From positions 124,001 through 188,000 of the forward strand of contig JBBSEX010000012.1 in the NCBI GenBank assembly GCA_038239345.1: a stretch of DNA of 64,000 nt, written 5' to 3'. The position numbers were made by a program, and so were the translations under genes. Positions 34,392 to 43,326 of this stretch are shown here, one piece after another. Under the pieces are notes generated by a model. That model ran no database searches and was not told the origin of the DNA. It saw only the letters and a list, made by a program, of their open reading frames with translations. This DNA is from JBBSEX01 sp038239345 (lineage in GTDB: Bacteria > Acidobacteriota > Terriglobia > Bryobacterales > Bryobacteraceae). Every line of letters starts with the position of its first letter. Position 1 is the first letter of the stretch.

Positions 34392-35266
34392 CCGAAACGA
34401 ATACGAGTGCTGGAGCGGTCTGCCCCATCTGCTCCGGTTCGGGGCGGCTTGCCGGAGCGAAGTACGGCTACGATCATTATGGTTGTCTAGATTGTAAATC
34501 GCTTTTTCTTTGGCCGATGCCGGACAACGTTCTCGAGACCTATTCGGGAACGTATTTCAACGGTGCGGGGCAGGGCCATGGTTATGTCGATTACGATCGC
34601 GATAAGATCCCGATGACCGGCACCTTCGAAGTGTTCCTGAATCTGCTGGCGCATCACGGCGTGGCCACCGGGCGCCTTCTGGATGTCGGCGCCGCCACTG
34701 GTTTCTTTCTCGACCTCGCTCGCAAGCGTGGTTACCACACTGTCGGAGTGGAACCTGGAGCTGAGGCGGCGAAAAAAGCCGAGCTTAAGGGACTGAATGT
34801 CGTCCATGGCACCATCGACGACCTTGCTGAGCCGCCTGAGTCATTCGACGCCATCACAATGCTGGATGTCTTAGAGCATCTGCCGGCGCCAAGCACCGAT
34901 CTGGCGCGGGCGCGGCGTCTGCTGAAGCCCGGAGGATTACTGGCCATCAATACCCCGGATTATGGAAGCCTTTTGGCTCGAGTACTGGGAATGAATTGGC
35001 ATTTGGTTACGCCACCGGAACATCTCTGCCTGTTCACGTCAGAGGCACTCAATTCCAGTTTGGGGAAGATGGGTTTCAAGGTTTTGGTAGTCAGGCGGAT
35101 TGGCAAGAAGTTTACGCTTCAATATATTCTCCGAACGCTCGCCAACAATCAAAAGCTGAAACTGTGGGACTTTCTCGGTAACCTCGTTCGCCGAACGCCG
35201 TTGGGGGCCGCGGGTGTGCCTATCAATTTGCGCGACAACATTTTCGTTCTCGCGCGTCGAGTATGA
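34388..35266 (+). CDS. SAM-dependent methyltransferase with N-terminal zinc ribbon
   Basis: A GTG start overlapping gmhB by 4 bases gives 292 residues. CPIC and CLDC about 20 residues apart form a probable zinc ribbon, followed by a class I methyltransferase domain with LLDVGAATGFFLDLA (SAM motif I), ITMLDVLEHLPAP and LLKPGGLLAINTPDY. This arrangement is common for methyltransferases in LPS and exopolysaccharide clusters. The acceptor is unknown, but a sugar made or transferred by its neighbours is likely. Confidence 0.9.
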   Translation: MTETNTSAGAVCPICSGSGRLAGAKYGYDHYGCLDCKSLFLWPMPDNVLETYSGTYFNGAGQGHGYVDYDRDKIPMTGTFEVFLNLLAHHGVATGRLLDVGAATGFFLDLARKRGYHTVGVEPGAEAAKKAELKGLNVVHGTIDDLAEPPESFDAITMLDVLEHLPAPSTDLARARRLLKPGGLLAINTPDYGSLLARVLGMNWHLVTPPEHLCLFTSEALNSSLGKMGFKVLVVRRIGKKFTLQYILRTLANNQKLKLWDFLGNLVRRTPLGAAGVPINLRDNIFVLARRV

Positions 35267-36378
35267 AGCAAGGGGACCTGGAACTTGCCGTTGTGCTGCC
35301 AACGTTCAACGAGCGAGCCAACGTGGTCCCAGTTCTTGAGAAACTTGCTCTCACTCTGGCGGATATCAGTTATGAAGTGATCTTCGTCGACGACGATTCC
35401 CCGGATGGCACGGCGGACGTAGCCCGTCGGATCGCTCGTGAGAATCCGCGCATCCGGGTTATCCAAAGAGTGGGGCGGCGCGGACTTTCTTCCGCCTGTA
35501 TTGAGGGCATGATGGCAACATCGGCTCCTCTGATCGCCGTTATGGATGCGGATCTACAGCATGACGATACGGTGCTCCCACAGATGGTGGCCAAGCTCAA
35601 GCAGGAGCAACTCGACATTGTCGTCGCCACGCGTAACATCGGCGGCGGCAGCATGGGCAACTTTGCCGAGTCGCGAGTGCGGCTCAGTAATCTTGGAAGA
35701 ACGCTCAGCAATCTTGTTAGCCATACGCCGCTATCCGATCCGATGAGCGGTTTTTTTGTGCTTGATCGCCGCTATCTTCTGGAAGTTGTGTACGATCTCT
35801 CCGGCATCGGTTTCAAGCTCCTGCTTGACCTAGTTGCTTCCGCGAAACGGCCTGTCCGCGTCGGTGAAATTCCATATCGCTTTGGTGTCCGTGTTCATGG
35901 TGAAAGTAAGCTGGATATTCTTGTCGGGTTCGAATATCTTCAGTTGCTGCTCGACAAGTTTGTTGGGGGTTTGCTCCCGACGCGCTACCTGATATTCGCG
36001 CTCGTCGGAAGTCTGGGCGCGATCATACACATGATCCTGCTTGGCGCGCTGATTGCATCCGGGCTGCAATTTCTCTACGCGCAAGCGGTCACGACGGCGG
36101 TTGTGATGACGTTAAACTTCTTTTTGAACAACGTTTTTACGTATCGTGATCGCCGCTTGCAAGGACGGCGCTTGCTTTCCGGACTTCTCACGTTTTACGC
36201 GGCCTGCGCCCTTGGCGCGTTCATCAACCTATGGATTGCTTCTTATCTGCTGGGGCACGGCAGTCCGTGGTATGTCGCCGGCTTTGCGGGGCTTGTCATT
36301 TCGTCGGTTTGGAACTACGGCATCACCGGTATCTTCACTTGGCGGAAAGGGCGCACCTTGCAGCCTCGGACTGCTTGA
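35263..36378 (+). CDS. Glycosyltransferase family 2 (DPM1-like) fused to a GtrA-type membrane domain
   Basis: The ATG overlaps the methyltransferase stop by 4 bases. The protein has 371 residues. The N-terminal 230 form a DPM1/polyprenyl-phosphate mannosyl- or glucosyltransferase-like domain with VVLPTFNERANV, FVDDDSPDGTADV and MDADLQHDD. The C-terminal 130 have four hydrophobic helices of the GtrA type starting at LPTRYLIFALVG. Such fusions load a sugar onto a polyprenyl phosphate and may flip it across the membrane. The polytopic protein encoded downstream would use this lipid-linked sugar. Confidence 0.92.
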   Translation: MKQGDLELAVVLPTFNERANVVPVLEKLALTLADISYEVIFVDDDSPDGTADVARRIARENPRIRVIQRVGRRGLSSACIEGMMATSAPLIAVMDADLQHDDTVLPQMVAKLKQEQLDIVVATRNIGGGSMGNFAESRVRLSNLGRTLSNLVSHTPLSDPMSGFFVLDRRYLLEVVYDLSGIGFKLLLDLVASAKRPVRVGEIPYRFGVRVHGESKLDILVGFEYLQLLLDKFVGGLLPTRYLIFALVGSLGAIIHMILLGALIASGLQFLYAQAVTTAVVMTLNFFLNNVFTYRDRRLQGRRLLSGLLTFYAACALGAFINLWIASYLLGHGSPWYVAGFAGLVISSVWNYGITGIFTWRKGRTLQPRTA

Positions 36379-36496
36379 GACGCCCCGTTAAGCGCGAACA
36401 AAATCACCTTGTACCACGCGTCCTTAGGCCTCCAGCCTTCTTAAATGGCAATGCTATGATTACCACCATGTCCGTGCTGGGAGCGGATACCTCGCA

Positions 36497-38056
36497 ATGA
36501 GAATCCCGCGCCAGTCGTTGTTTCGCTATACCCTAGCCATTGAACGATTCGCCGCTCGTCATCAAACCCTTCTCTTGATCGTTTTCGCGATAATTTTTCT
36601 GGCCTCCAGCGTCGCCGCGGCGTCCAGAAAGCCGATGTGGTTCGACGAGCTATGCACTTTCCTTCCAGCAATCCTCCCCTCCTGGGACGATTTATTTGCA
36701 TTCTACGCGAACGGCGGCGACGTTCACACGCCGTTTACATCCGTGCTGGTACGCGCCTCGATCAACCTTTTCGGACACAGCGTCCCGCCAGAAATTAGTT
36801 CCCGCGTCCCAGCAATTCTGGGCTATCTCACGGCATGCATTTGCCTCTTCCGTATCCTCATCAGGCGAACCACGGCGCTTTACGCGCTGCTCGCGGTTCT
36901 TATCCTTGCGTGCTCGCGTGCGAAATATTATGCCACTGAAATGCGGCCCTATAGCCTTGAATTAGGTATCGCAGCCTTCGCGATTCTGTGTTGGTTGGAA
37001 TATCACGATCGGTATCGCCCAACCTGGTTAGCTGGATTCGGACTCGCTTTATGTACGGCATTTCTGCTACATCCGTTCGCTATATTTCTATGGATTCCAT
37101 TCAGCCTGGCAGAGTTGGCCAAGTGGCGCGAGCTCGGGCGAATGCTGTGGCGGGTTCCCGCCGTCATGGCTATCGCGGCAGTCCCCGCCTTACCTTTTCT
37201 CTCACCCATTATTCGAGCCAAGCGATTGATGTATCAACCCCATTGGTCCTATCCAAATCTCGTCACACTGTTTGGCGCTTATCAAAATTACCTGGCGATC
37301 CCTCTCGCGGGAGTTTGCATAAGTATTGCAATCTGGGTTCTGATTCGACGGTGGGTCAGCCCGCCGGATGCAGAGGCTCCCCTAAGCCGGCCCGCGCTCG
37401 CTCCGTATTCGGAACAAGTTCTGGTTATCGTCCTGGCGCTCGTGCCAGTCTTCGCGGTGGCGGGCGCGCAGGTGATGCACACTGGCGTTTTCAACGAAAG
37501 ATACGTTCTCTTTGTGCTTGATTCGATAGTAATCGCGACCACGTATTTCGTGTTCTTGGCAAGCGACGGAACGCCGCTGTTGGGAGTGACTATGGTCTGC
37601 TTTTTCGGCATTCAATTTCTCGGGGCCTCTTATCGTGATGTCAGATCCTTCACGAATACTCCGGCGCCAGGCGCAGCTGTTTTATCTCCACCCTGGATCG
37701 CAGCCGCTGAGGCAAGTCAATTGCCGGTAGTCGTTCAAAGTTGGACCGTCTTTCCGCAAATTCAAGTTTATGGTCAGCCCAGCTTGAAGAGCCGCGCCTA
37801 CTTCTTGACGCAGGATCGTCTTCCGGACGGACGAATTTACTCCGATGATTTCTCCATCCTGAACATTGGAAAACCATTCGGTTGGCCCATCGCCGATTAC
37901 CATGAGTTTTTTAAAGCCAATCACCATTTTTTGTTTTTTTACGATAAGACCACCGTATCGCTGCCCCTAACCGCGCTACTCCCGGCCGGCGCCACTTTGA
38001 AAGCTGTAGCGAGCAATGAAGATGGAACCGTCCTGCTGGAGGTGACAACGCCCTGA
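36497..38056 (+). CDS. Polytopic membrane protein, GT39/ArnT-like glycosyltransferase
   Basis: The protein has 519 residues with about ten membrane helices in the first 370 and a soluble C-terminal part. MWFDELCTF in the first periplasmic loop, with its acidic Asp-Glu pair, is typical of GT-C glycosyltransferases (PMT/ArnT). These use polyprenyl-phosphate sugars on the outer face of the membrane. This fits the preceding DPM1/GtrA fusion, which could supply the donor. The acceptor, whether protein, lipid A-like molecule or glycan, is unknown. Confidence 0.82.
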   Translation: MRIPRQSLFRYTLAIERFAARHQTLLLIVFAIIFLASSVAAASRKPMWFDELCTFLPAILPSWDDLFAFYANGGDVHTPFTSVLVRASINLFGHSVPPEISSRVPAILGYLTACICLFRILIRRTTALYALLAVLILACSRAKYYATEMRPYSLELGIAAFAILCWLEYHDRYRPTWLAGFGLALCTAFLLHPFAIFLWIPFSLAELAKWRELGRMLWRVPAVMAIAAVPALPFLSPIIRAKRLMYQPHWSYPNLVTLFGAYQNYLAIPLAGVCISIAIWVLIRRWVSPPDAEAPLSRPALAPYSEQVLVIVLALVPVFAVAGAQVMHTGVFNERYVLFVLDSIVIATTYFVFLASDGTPLLGVTMVCFFGIQFLGASYRDVRSFTNTPAPGAAVLSPPWIAAAEASQLPVVVQSWTVFPQIQVYGQPSLKSRAYFLTQDRLPDGRIYSDDFSILNIGKPFGWPIADYHEFFKANHHFLFFYDKTTVSLPLTALLPAGATLKAVASNEDGTVLLEVTTP

Positions 38057-38057
38057 A

Positions 38058-39464
38058 CTAGAACAACCCCAACGCCCGGCGACCGTATCCCGAATGCCTG
38101 GCGCGCACTGTTTTCAAAAGCGTTCGCCAATCCGCGCGGTCATACTTTGTCTCAAAGTCCGCGATCGCCCTGTCGTATTCACGCAGCAAGCGCCGCTTCA
38201 AGGGCAACTCGGCGAATGAGTATTCCAGACTCCATCGCCCGATCCGCACCACCTCGCCCCAGCTTAAATTGAAATTCCTCGTGGCCAAAAAATACTCATC
38301 GATGATGTTGGAATCCATCGCGCCCCGATCATCAGTGTTTAAGCAAACGGGAATCCCCAGCCTCAAATATTCCGCGAATGGATGCTTCCGCAAATCCGGC
38401 GTATAGCCCAATAGCTCATTACTCACTAAGCTCACTTCCACTAAGAATCGATTATTCCGCAGCAGCAGCAATGTTTCAGGATCCGATATCAAATTCGTTC
38501 CATGACCGATCCTGTCAGCACCCAACTGCAGCGTATCGCGAACCTGGTGACCGGGAAATTCCGATTCGCCCGCATGCAAGGAAAGCCGCACATCCGGGTG
38601 ATCCCGCCGCAACTCACGGAGGGTCTCCAAAAAACGCAGTGGCTTCCCCTTCTCATTGTCCTCGCGACCCACCAGATTCACGCCCACCCAAAGATCGCGA
38701 TTATGATCGATGAACTCGAATGCCCGGCGCAGATTATCCTCCGCATGTTCGGAAAATCGCAACACCGCCACTTGCAAGCGAGCGCTAACGCCCGTCGCCA
38801 ACGCATCCGGCTGGGCCAGTCTTTTACGGTAAAGCTCCGCCCCGGCCTTCCACGGCATCTCCGATTCGTCGGGATTATGGAATGAGAGTGGATCGGTTTG
38901 CGTCTCCACGTAGCGAACGCCTTCGGCCGCCGATTGGCGAAGTTGGCGCACCAGCAACTCGGGGATGATGGCCGGATCTTCTTCCAGTTCACTCAGCCGC
39001 GGCACGATCTTTTCAAAGAATTCTTCGCGCCCTTCACCGGGCAGATCCAACTGCAGCGAAGATATCCACCCCTGGCGTTCCATCGGGCTAAGTGCCGCTA
39101 GCGGCGCAAAATCTTTCCGCACGCAATCGGGCAGGCGCAAATAACTGGATCGGCGCAAAGTCAGATACAGTAATCGCTCAGAATCGGCGGAACCGCAATC
39201 GCTCAATCGCAGCCGGGTGAAATAAGTGTTCCGGGCCACCGCCAGAGTAAACCAATCCTCCATGGGCACCGAATACTCATGGTGATTATGCAAGTCTCCG
39301 CCTTTGGGTAAAGCCCACAGGAATCGATACAGCTCTTCCTGGGTGGCGGACTTTTTGATTTCTTCAAATCGGCGGGTGAAGGTAGAGGATCTATCGCTCG
39401 CAGTTTGGGCAGCCGCGCTTAACGTGAAAATCGTGACCCACAACCCCGCTCCGCCCCGACACAT
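38058..39464 (-). CDS. Secreted adenosine deaminase family protein
   Basis: The protein has 468 residues with an export segment (LWVTIFTLSAAAQT). The ADA metal and catalytic motifs are present: GGDLHNHHEYS (HxH), LSLHAGES, RIGHGTNL, EVSLVSNELLG and NTDDRGAM. Length and export signal suit the ADGF/CECR1-like extracellular adenosine deaminases. It would deaminate adenosine, or a related purine, outside the cytoplasm. It begins 15 bases after the cytochrome c gene on the same strand, so the two are probably co-transcribed. Confidence 0.9.
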   Translation of the reverse strand: MCRGGAGLWVTIFTLSAAAQTASDRSSTFTRRFEEIKKSATQEELYRFLWALPKGGDLHNHHEYSVPMEDWFTLAVARNTYFTRLRLSDCGSADSERLLYLTLRRSSYLRLPDCVRKDFAPLAALSPMERQGWISSLQLDLPGEGREEFFEKIVPRLSELEEDPAIIPELLVRQLRQSAAEGVRYVETQTDPLSFHNPDESEMPWKAGAELYRKRLAQPDALATGVSARLQVAVLRFSEHAEDNLRRAFEFIDHNRDLWVGVNLVGREDNEKGKPLRFLETLRELRRDHPDVRLSLHAGESEFPGHQVRDTLQLGADRIGHGTNLISDPETLLLLRNNRFLVEVSLVSNELLGYTPDLRKHPFAEYLRLGIPVCLNTDDRGAMDSNIIDEYFLATRNFNLSWGEVVRIGRWSLEYSFAELPLKRRLLREYDRAIADFETKYDRADWRTLLKTVRARHSGYGRRALGLF

Positions 39465-39479
39465 GAATAATCCGCTGCC

Positions 39480-39812
39480 TTAGAGAGTTTTCAAATAGGC
39501 AATCACGTTGGCTTTCTCTTCATCGGTCAGCATGTCGGCGTAAGAGGGCATGCCATTTCCACCGGCGTTGATAACGGCCTTCACCGTGTCGTCGGTAACT
39601 TTCTTGCCGTTGTTCAATTTCGCCTTCGCGAATAAGCCCTTCAGACCAGGACCCATTTTCTTCTCGTTGCTATCGGCGTTATGGCACACGGCGCACTGGT
39701 CACCAAATACGTCTTTCCCCTTGGTGGCATCGCCTGGCTTGGCCGCGCCAAATACGGTCGACGTCAAAAATATGGCGCACATACAGCCTGAGGCGATCGT
39801 CAATCGGTTCAT
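39480..39812 (-). CDS. Periplasmic class I cytochrome c
   Basis: The protein has 110 residues with GGAGC before the ATG and a signal peptide ending near VFGAAKPG. CAVCHNADS is the CxxCH haem site and GMPSYADML carries the distal Met ligand. The last helix EEKANVIAYLKTL is typical of small soluble monohaem cytochromes that pass electrons to oxidases or dehydrogenases. It heads an operon with the adenosine deaminase gene. Confidence 0.93.
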   Translation of the reverse strand: MNRLTIASGCMCAIFLTSTVFGAAKPGDATKGKDVFGDQCAVCHNADSNEKKMGPGLKGLFAKAKLNNGKKVTDDTVKAVINAGGNGMPSYADMLTDEEKANVIAYLKTL

Positions 39813-39841
39813 TTCTTAGCTCCTTCGTTAATCTCTTAGTT

Positions 39842-39847
39842 TACAAT
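39842..39847 (+). promoter_or_regulatory. TACAAT -10-like element 6 bases before the start at 39854
   Basis: TACAAT is followed by CAGCCC and then the ATG. There is no Shine-Dalgarno sequence, so this is a candidate leaderless promoter. Confidence 0.5.
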
Positions 39848-39853
39848 CAGCCC

Positions 39854-40471
39854 ATGCAGCCCGTCATCATTGTCTTCGCCAAAGCACCCGTAGCAGGAGA
39901 AGTTAAAACCCGTCTACAGCTACCTCCCGCGCAAGCCGCGGCGCTTCACGTCGCCTTCGTCAACGATACATTAGCAATGCTTCGGACCATTCCCAACGTC
40001 GATGTGGAACTGCACACCGACATAGCCACCGATGCCTGGGCCGCGGCGAAAGTTCCATCGCGCTTGCAATGTGAAGGGAATTTAGGGTTAAGGATGTTCA
40101 ACGCACTCCACGCGGCGCTTACAGCCGGACATCCCCAGGCGATGATCGTCGGCTCCGATGCTCCCGATCTTCCCACTTCCCACATTCAGACCTTGCTCGA
40201 TTCCACCGAGAGGGTTGCCATCGGACCGTGCGATGATGGCGGCTATTACGCGATTGCCTGCCGGCGGGTGAAGCCCGAAATGTTTGATGACGTTACCTGG
40301 TCCGAGGCCGATGCATTTGAAGAAACGGTGCAAGCCGCCACCCGCTGCGGTCTTCCGGTTGAGGTCGGTCCGCGCTGGCACGATGTGGACACCCCGGAAG
40401 ATCTTCAGCGTCTGCGCAATTCCCCTGCTCTCCCGCCTTATACAAGAGCGGTCTTACTCGCTGTGCGCTAG
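39854..40471 (+). CDS. TIGR04282-type (DUF2064) glycosyltransferase-like protein
   Basis: The protein has 205 residues. The N-terminus IIVFAKAPVAGEVKTRL and the central IVGSDAPDLPTSHI and GPCDDGGYYAI identify the DUF2064 family, which has a GT-A-like nucleotidyltransferase fold. Some members are encoded in arsenosugar gene sets. No arsenic methyltransferase or radical SAM partner is seen here, so the role is open. Its end overlaps the convergent gene by 18 bases. Confidence 0.88.
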   Translation: MQPVIIVFAKAPVAGEVKTRLQLPPAQAAALHVAFVNDTLAMLRTIPNVDVELHTDIATDAWAAAKVPSRLQCEGNLGLRMFNALHAALTAGHPQAMIVGSDAPDLPTSHIQTLLDSTERVAIGPCDDGGYYAIACRRVKPEMFDDVTWSEADAFEETVQAATRCGLPVEVGPRWHDVDTPEDLQRLRNSPALPPYTRAVLLAVR

Positions 40472-40909
40472 TTCGGCCGCCAGCCAAATTTCTAATCGCC
40501 CCCGGAGTGCCGCGGCCATCCGAGGGTCGCGCCCACTGGTGGAGAGGGCGATCTGCACATCGCCATTCCGAACACGCGCTGGAACCAGGAAGTCGCATTC
40601 GGCCGGCGCGTCGGCGACGTTCGCCAAAATCCCCCGGCGCTTCGCCTCCAGCGCGACATGCTCATTCACTTCACGGCGATCCGTTGCCGTTAGCACAAGC
40701 AGCATTCCTCGCAAGTCATCATCTTGGAACTCGCGCCGAATTAGGCAAATATTCAATTCCTCGAACCCGGCATTGGCAGTTGGCGAAACCACCGTAACGG
40801 CCGCCCCTGCCTCCACCAAGCCTCGCGCCTTCCGCAATCCAACCGGCCCGGCCCCGACGACCAGTACCGGTTTGCCCTGCAAATCGAGGAAAATAGGATA
40901 GTAAGGCAT
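40454..40909 (-). CDS. Precorrin-2 dehydrogenase/sirohydrochlorin ferrochelatase-like protein (CysG N-terminal type)
   Basis: The ATG at 40909 gives 151 residues; a TTG six codons upstream is possible. YYPIFLDLQGKPVLVVGAGPVGLRKARGLVEAGA is split here as the N-terminal YYPIFLDL followed by the GAGPVGLRKA Rossmann loop, both typical of Met8/CysG-N proteins. CDFLVPARVRNGDVQIALSTSG (with the S-T-S-G-R end) is the second conserved part. It is slightly shorter than full-length Met8. It would make sirohydrochlorin or siroheme from precorrin-2; the other pathway genes are not in the window. Confidence 0.9.
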   Translation of the reverse strand: MPYYPIFLDLQGKPVLVVGAGPVGLRKARGLVEAGAAVTVVSPTANAGFEELNICLIRREFQDDDLRGMLLVLTATDRREVNEHVALEAKRRGILANVADAPAECDFLVPARVRNGDVQIALSTSGRDPRMAAALRGRLEIWLAAELAHSE

Positions 40910-40976
40910 CGGCGCGCTCGTTCCCAAAGTATATTAGGACTAGCCCGCTTATGTCCTAAGCAGGGAAAGGGAGCAC

Positions 40977-42275
40977 TTGGATCAATTACCGTCTGTTGTG
41001 ATTGTCGGCCGTCCGAACGTTGGGAAATCGACGCTGTTTAACGCAATTATCGGCCAGCGCCGCTCCATCGTTGGCGACGAACCCGGCATCACTCGCGATC
41101 GAATCTACGGGCTCGCGGTTCACCGCGGACGCCGATTCGAGTTGATCGATACCGGCGGCATCATCGTCAATGACGAGGAAATGATCCCGAGCCATATCCT
41201 CAAACAAGCTCGAGTCGCTCTCGAACAGGCCGCTCAAATCATCTTCCTCATCGATGGCCGCAGTGAGATGACTTCCGCCGATCGGGATCTCTCCCAGATG
41301 CTGCGTAAGCTCGGCAAACCAGTCGTCCTCGCTGTCAATAAGATCGATAGTGCTGTCCGCGATTCGCTTGCTCATGAATTCCATTCCCTGGGCTTCAAAA
41401 ATCTCTTTCCCGTATCCGCGGAGCATCGCCTGGGTTTGGAAGATTTGCTCGACAACATTACAGAGGACTTCCCAAAGAACGAGGAAGAGACCGAAGAGGT
41501 GGTGGAGGATGAAAGCCTCCGTCCGATCAAGGTTTCTATCATTGGAAGACCTAACGTTGGCAAATCGACGCTCCTTAACTCTTTAGTAGGAGAAGAGCGG
41601 TCAATCGTGTCACCTGTCGCTGGAACAACTCGCGATGCGGTGGATGAAACTGTGGAAGTAGATGGCCGCAAATTTGTTTTCGTCGATACCGCGGGCATCC
41701 GCCGCAAGGGCAAAACCAAGTTGATGGCCGAAAAATTAAGTGTGGTCATGGCTCGGCGTAATATTCGTATGGCTCATGTAACGCTGCTGATCATGGATGC
41801 CACGGAAGGGGTTCTGTCGGCCGATGCGACGATCGCCGGTTATGCCCATGAAGAAGGCCGCTGCGTAATTCTTGTAGTCAATAAGTGGGACGCCACGGGT
41901 AATAAAGACAAAAAAGCATTTACCCAAAAAATCCGCGACGAACTGAAGTTCCTGGAATATGCGCCCATCGCCTTCATCTCAGCCAAGGAGAAGAAAGGCA
42001 CAGAGCAACTATACGGCTTGATCAAGATGTGTTACGACTCCGCTACAAAGCGCGTCGGCACCGGTGAGTTGAATCGATTTGTCGAAACCATGAAAATCGA
42101 TCAGGATATGAAAATCAACTACATCACGCAAGCTTCAATTCGCCCCCCTACGTTTGTGATGTTTACCGATGCCCGAGAGCTGCACTTTTCCACCGAACGC
42201 TACGTTATTAATCGCCTGCGCGAAAAGTTCGGATTCAAAGGGACGCCAATTTTTATAAAGACGAAGAGGCGGTAG
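40977..42275 (+). CDS. der: GTPase Der (EngA), ribosome assembly
   Basis: A TTG start with GGAAAGGGAG upstream gives 432 residues. Two G domains are present in tandem: GRPNVGKSTLFNAI, DTGGI and NKID in the first, then GRPNVGKSTLLNSL, DTAGIRRKGK and NKWD in the second. A KH-like C-terminal domain ends with FGFKGTPIFIKTKRR. This is the essential double GTPase for 50S subunit assembly. Its last 23 bases overlap the convergent DUF4342 gene. Confidence 0.97.
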   Translation: MDQLPSVVIVGRPNVGKSTLFNAIIGQRRSIVGDEPGITRDRIYGLAVHRGRRFELIDTGGIIVNDEEMIPSHILKQARVALEQAAQIIFLIDGRSEMTSADRDLSQMLRKLGKPVVLAVNKIDSAVRDSLAHEFHSLGFKNLFPVSAEHRLGLEDLLDNITEDFPKNEEETEEVVEDESLRPIKVSIIGRPNVGKSTLLNSLVGEERSIVSPVAGTTRDAVDETVEVDGRKFVFVDTAGIRRKGKTKLMAEKLSVVMARRNIRMAHVTLLIMDATEGVLSADATIAGYAHEEGRCVILVVNKWDATGNKDKKAFTQKIRDELKFLEYAPIAFISAKEKKGTEQLYGLIKMCYDSATKRVGTGELNRFVETMKIDQDMKINYITQASIRPPTFVMFTDARELHFSTERYVINRLREKFGFKGTPIFIKTKRR

Positions 42276-42567
42276 GGTCCGCTCCGCTCGTTGGATAAGC
42301 GTCGGATGGGGGAGTGCTGGGTTCCGTCGCCACGCGCTCAACTCCCACCGTGAAGCTTGCCACCATGGCGGCGATTGCGCCTAATCCCGCCAGAACTGGC
42401 GCGGCAATCACGCCGATCGCGGCCAGCGCCAATGGAATCTCCAGGAATGTCGCGCCCTTCTCGTCTTTCACAATAATGCGCCGCACATTCCCTTCATGAA
42501 TCAGGTTGGTGACCTTATCCACCAAATCTTTTCCATGTACCTTGAATTCCTCGTAGATCTTTTGCAT
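42253..42567 (-). CDS. DUF4342 membrane protein
   Basis: The ATG at 42567, preceded by GGAGG at 7 bases, gives 104 residues. An N-terminal soluble part (EEFKVHGKDLVDKVTNLIHEGNVRRIIVKDE) is followed by one or two hydrophobic helices rich in Ala and Ile, and then a Ser/Pro/Thr-rich tail. The VHG...LVDKV...G..R.I.V pattern is that of DUF4342. Function is unknown. It lies downstream of the gene at 42621 on the same strand. The stretch EFKVHGKDLVDKV is the best recognisable part. Confidence 0.82.
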   Translation of the reverse strand: MQKIYEEFKVHGKDLVDKVTNLIHEGNVRRIIVKDEKGATFLEIPLALAAIGVIAAPVLAGLGAIAAMVASFTVGVERVATEPSTPPSDAYPTSGADPTASSSL

Positions 42568-42620
42568 GGGATCCTCCCCATTAATAAAGACGCATTTGCC
42601 GCCCTGACGGTTCGATTCAA

Positions 42621-43211
42621 TCACGTCCGGACGCAATAGAACTCCACGGATCGCACGATTGCAGCGCGGATCCGGCCACCTAACTGCCGATGCTGCAATA
42701 GCTTGCCCTGCTCACCAATCCGGCGCGCGGCCTCCCTGGAAAGCACCGCTCGATATCGGTCTGCCCGCTCGCGATACACATAATCGACATATTCCACACC
42801 CGTGCATTCTTCTAAAAGACCCTGCCAAAAATGACGCCGCGCAAACCACCTTCGATTGCTGGCGATTTGCGGAGTCAACCCGATTGGGCCGCTCTCCGTG
42901 ACAAGCACCACCCTGTTGCAATGCTCCACAATGAAGGCTCGACTGGGATCCGGGTCTGGAAAGCTCTTCAGAAGGGTTTCTACCTCGGCCACTGTAACCG
43001 GCCAACCAGCCCAGCGGAATCGCGTCCCCCCGGCAACCAGTGTTCCGCGCAGCAACAGCTCGCGGATTCGACCCTGATCTTTCCCCGTAAAGCCAAGCAA
43101 ATGCTCAATCAACTCCATCACCGACATCTCCTGCGACACCACCGCCGTCAGTGCGATCGACTCCGCATTCTCCGAACTGAGCTTCACCCGAATTGTCTCC
43201 GGCAACGCCAC
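42621..43211 (-). CDS. Protein of unknown function, 196 residues
   Basis: A GTG start, 6 bases after a TAGAAT element, gives a soluble protein without signal peptide or membrane helix. It is rich in Arg and hydrophobic residues. I recognise no domain. Segments such as LIEHLLGFTGKDQGRIRELLLRG and GGTRFRWAGW look like a small nucleic-acid-binding or ubiquitin-like module near the N-terminus, but this is weak. It precedes the DUF4342 gene by 53 bases and may be transcribed with it. Confidence 0.6.
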   Translation of the reverse strand: MALPETIRVKLSSENAESIALTAVVSQEMSVMELIEHLLGFTGKDQGRIRELLLRGTLVAGGTRFRWAGWPVTVAEVETLLKSFPDPDPSRAFIVEHCNRVVLVTESGPIGLTPQIASNRRWFARRHFWQGLLEECTGVEYVDYVYRERADRYRAVLSREAARRIGEQGKLLQHRQLGGRIRAAIVRSVEFYCVRT

Positions 43212-43217
43212 ATCTGC

Positions 43218-43223
43218 ATTCTA
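43218..43223 (-). promoter_or_regulatory. TAGAAT -10-like element 6 bases before the start at 43211
   Basis: On the minus strand TAGAAT is followed by GCAGAT and the GTG start codon. No Shine-Dalgarno sequence is seen. It has the same layout as the element before the S55 gene. Confidence 0.5.
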
Positions 43224-43326
43224 AAGCACCCAACGCAGCGTGTCCGTACTGACACATATACCGCCCCACCTTGACTGATTTCTCAACGACATACGACCTG
43301 GATCGCCGCCTGCTTTGACAAAAGGC

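Noticed and set aside
39854..40471. Arsenosugar pathway
   Set aside because: The DUF2064 protein belongs to a family used in that pathway, but no arsenic methyltransferase or radical SAM partner lies nearby, so the pathway is not supported.
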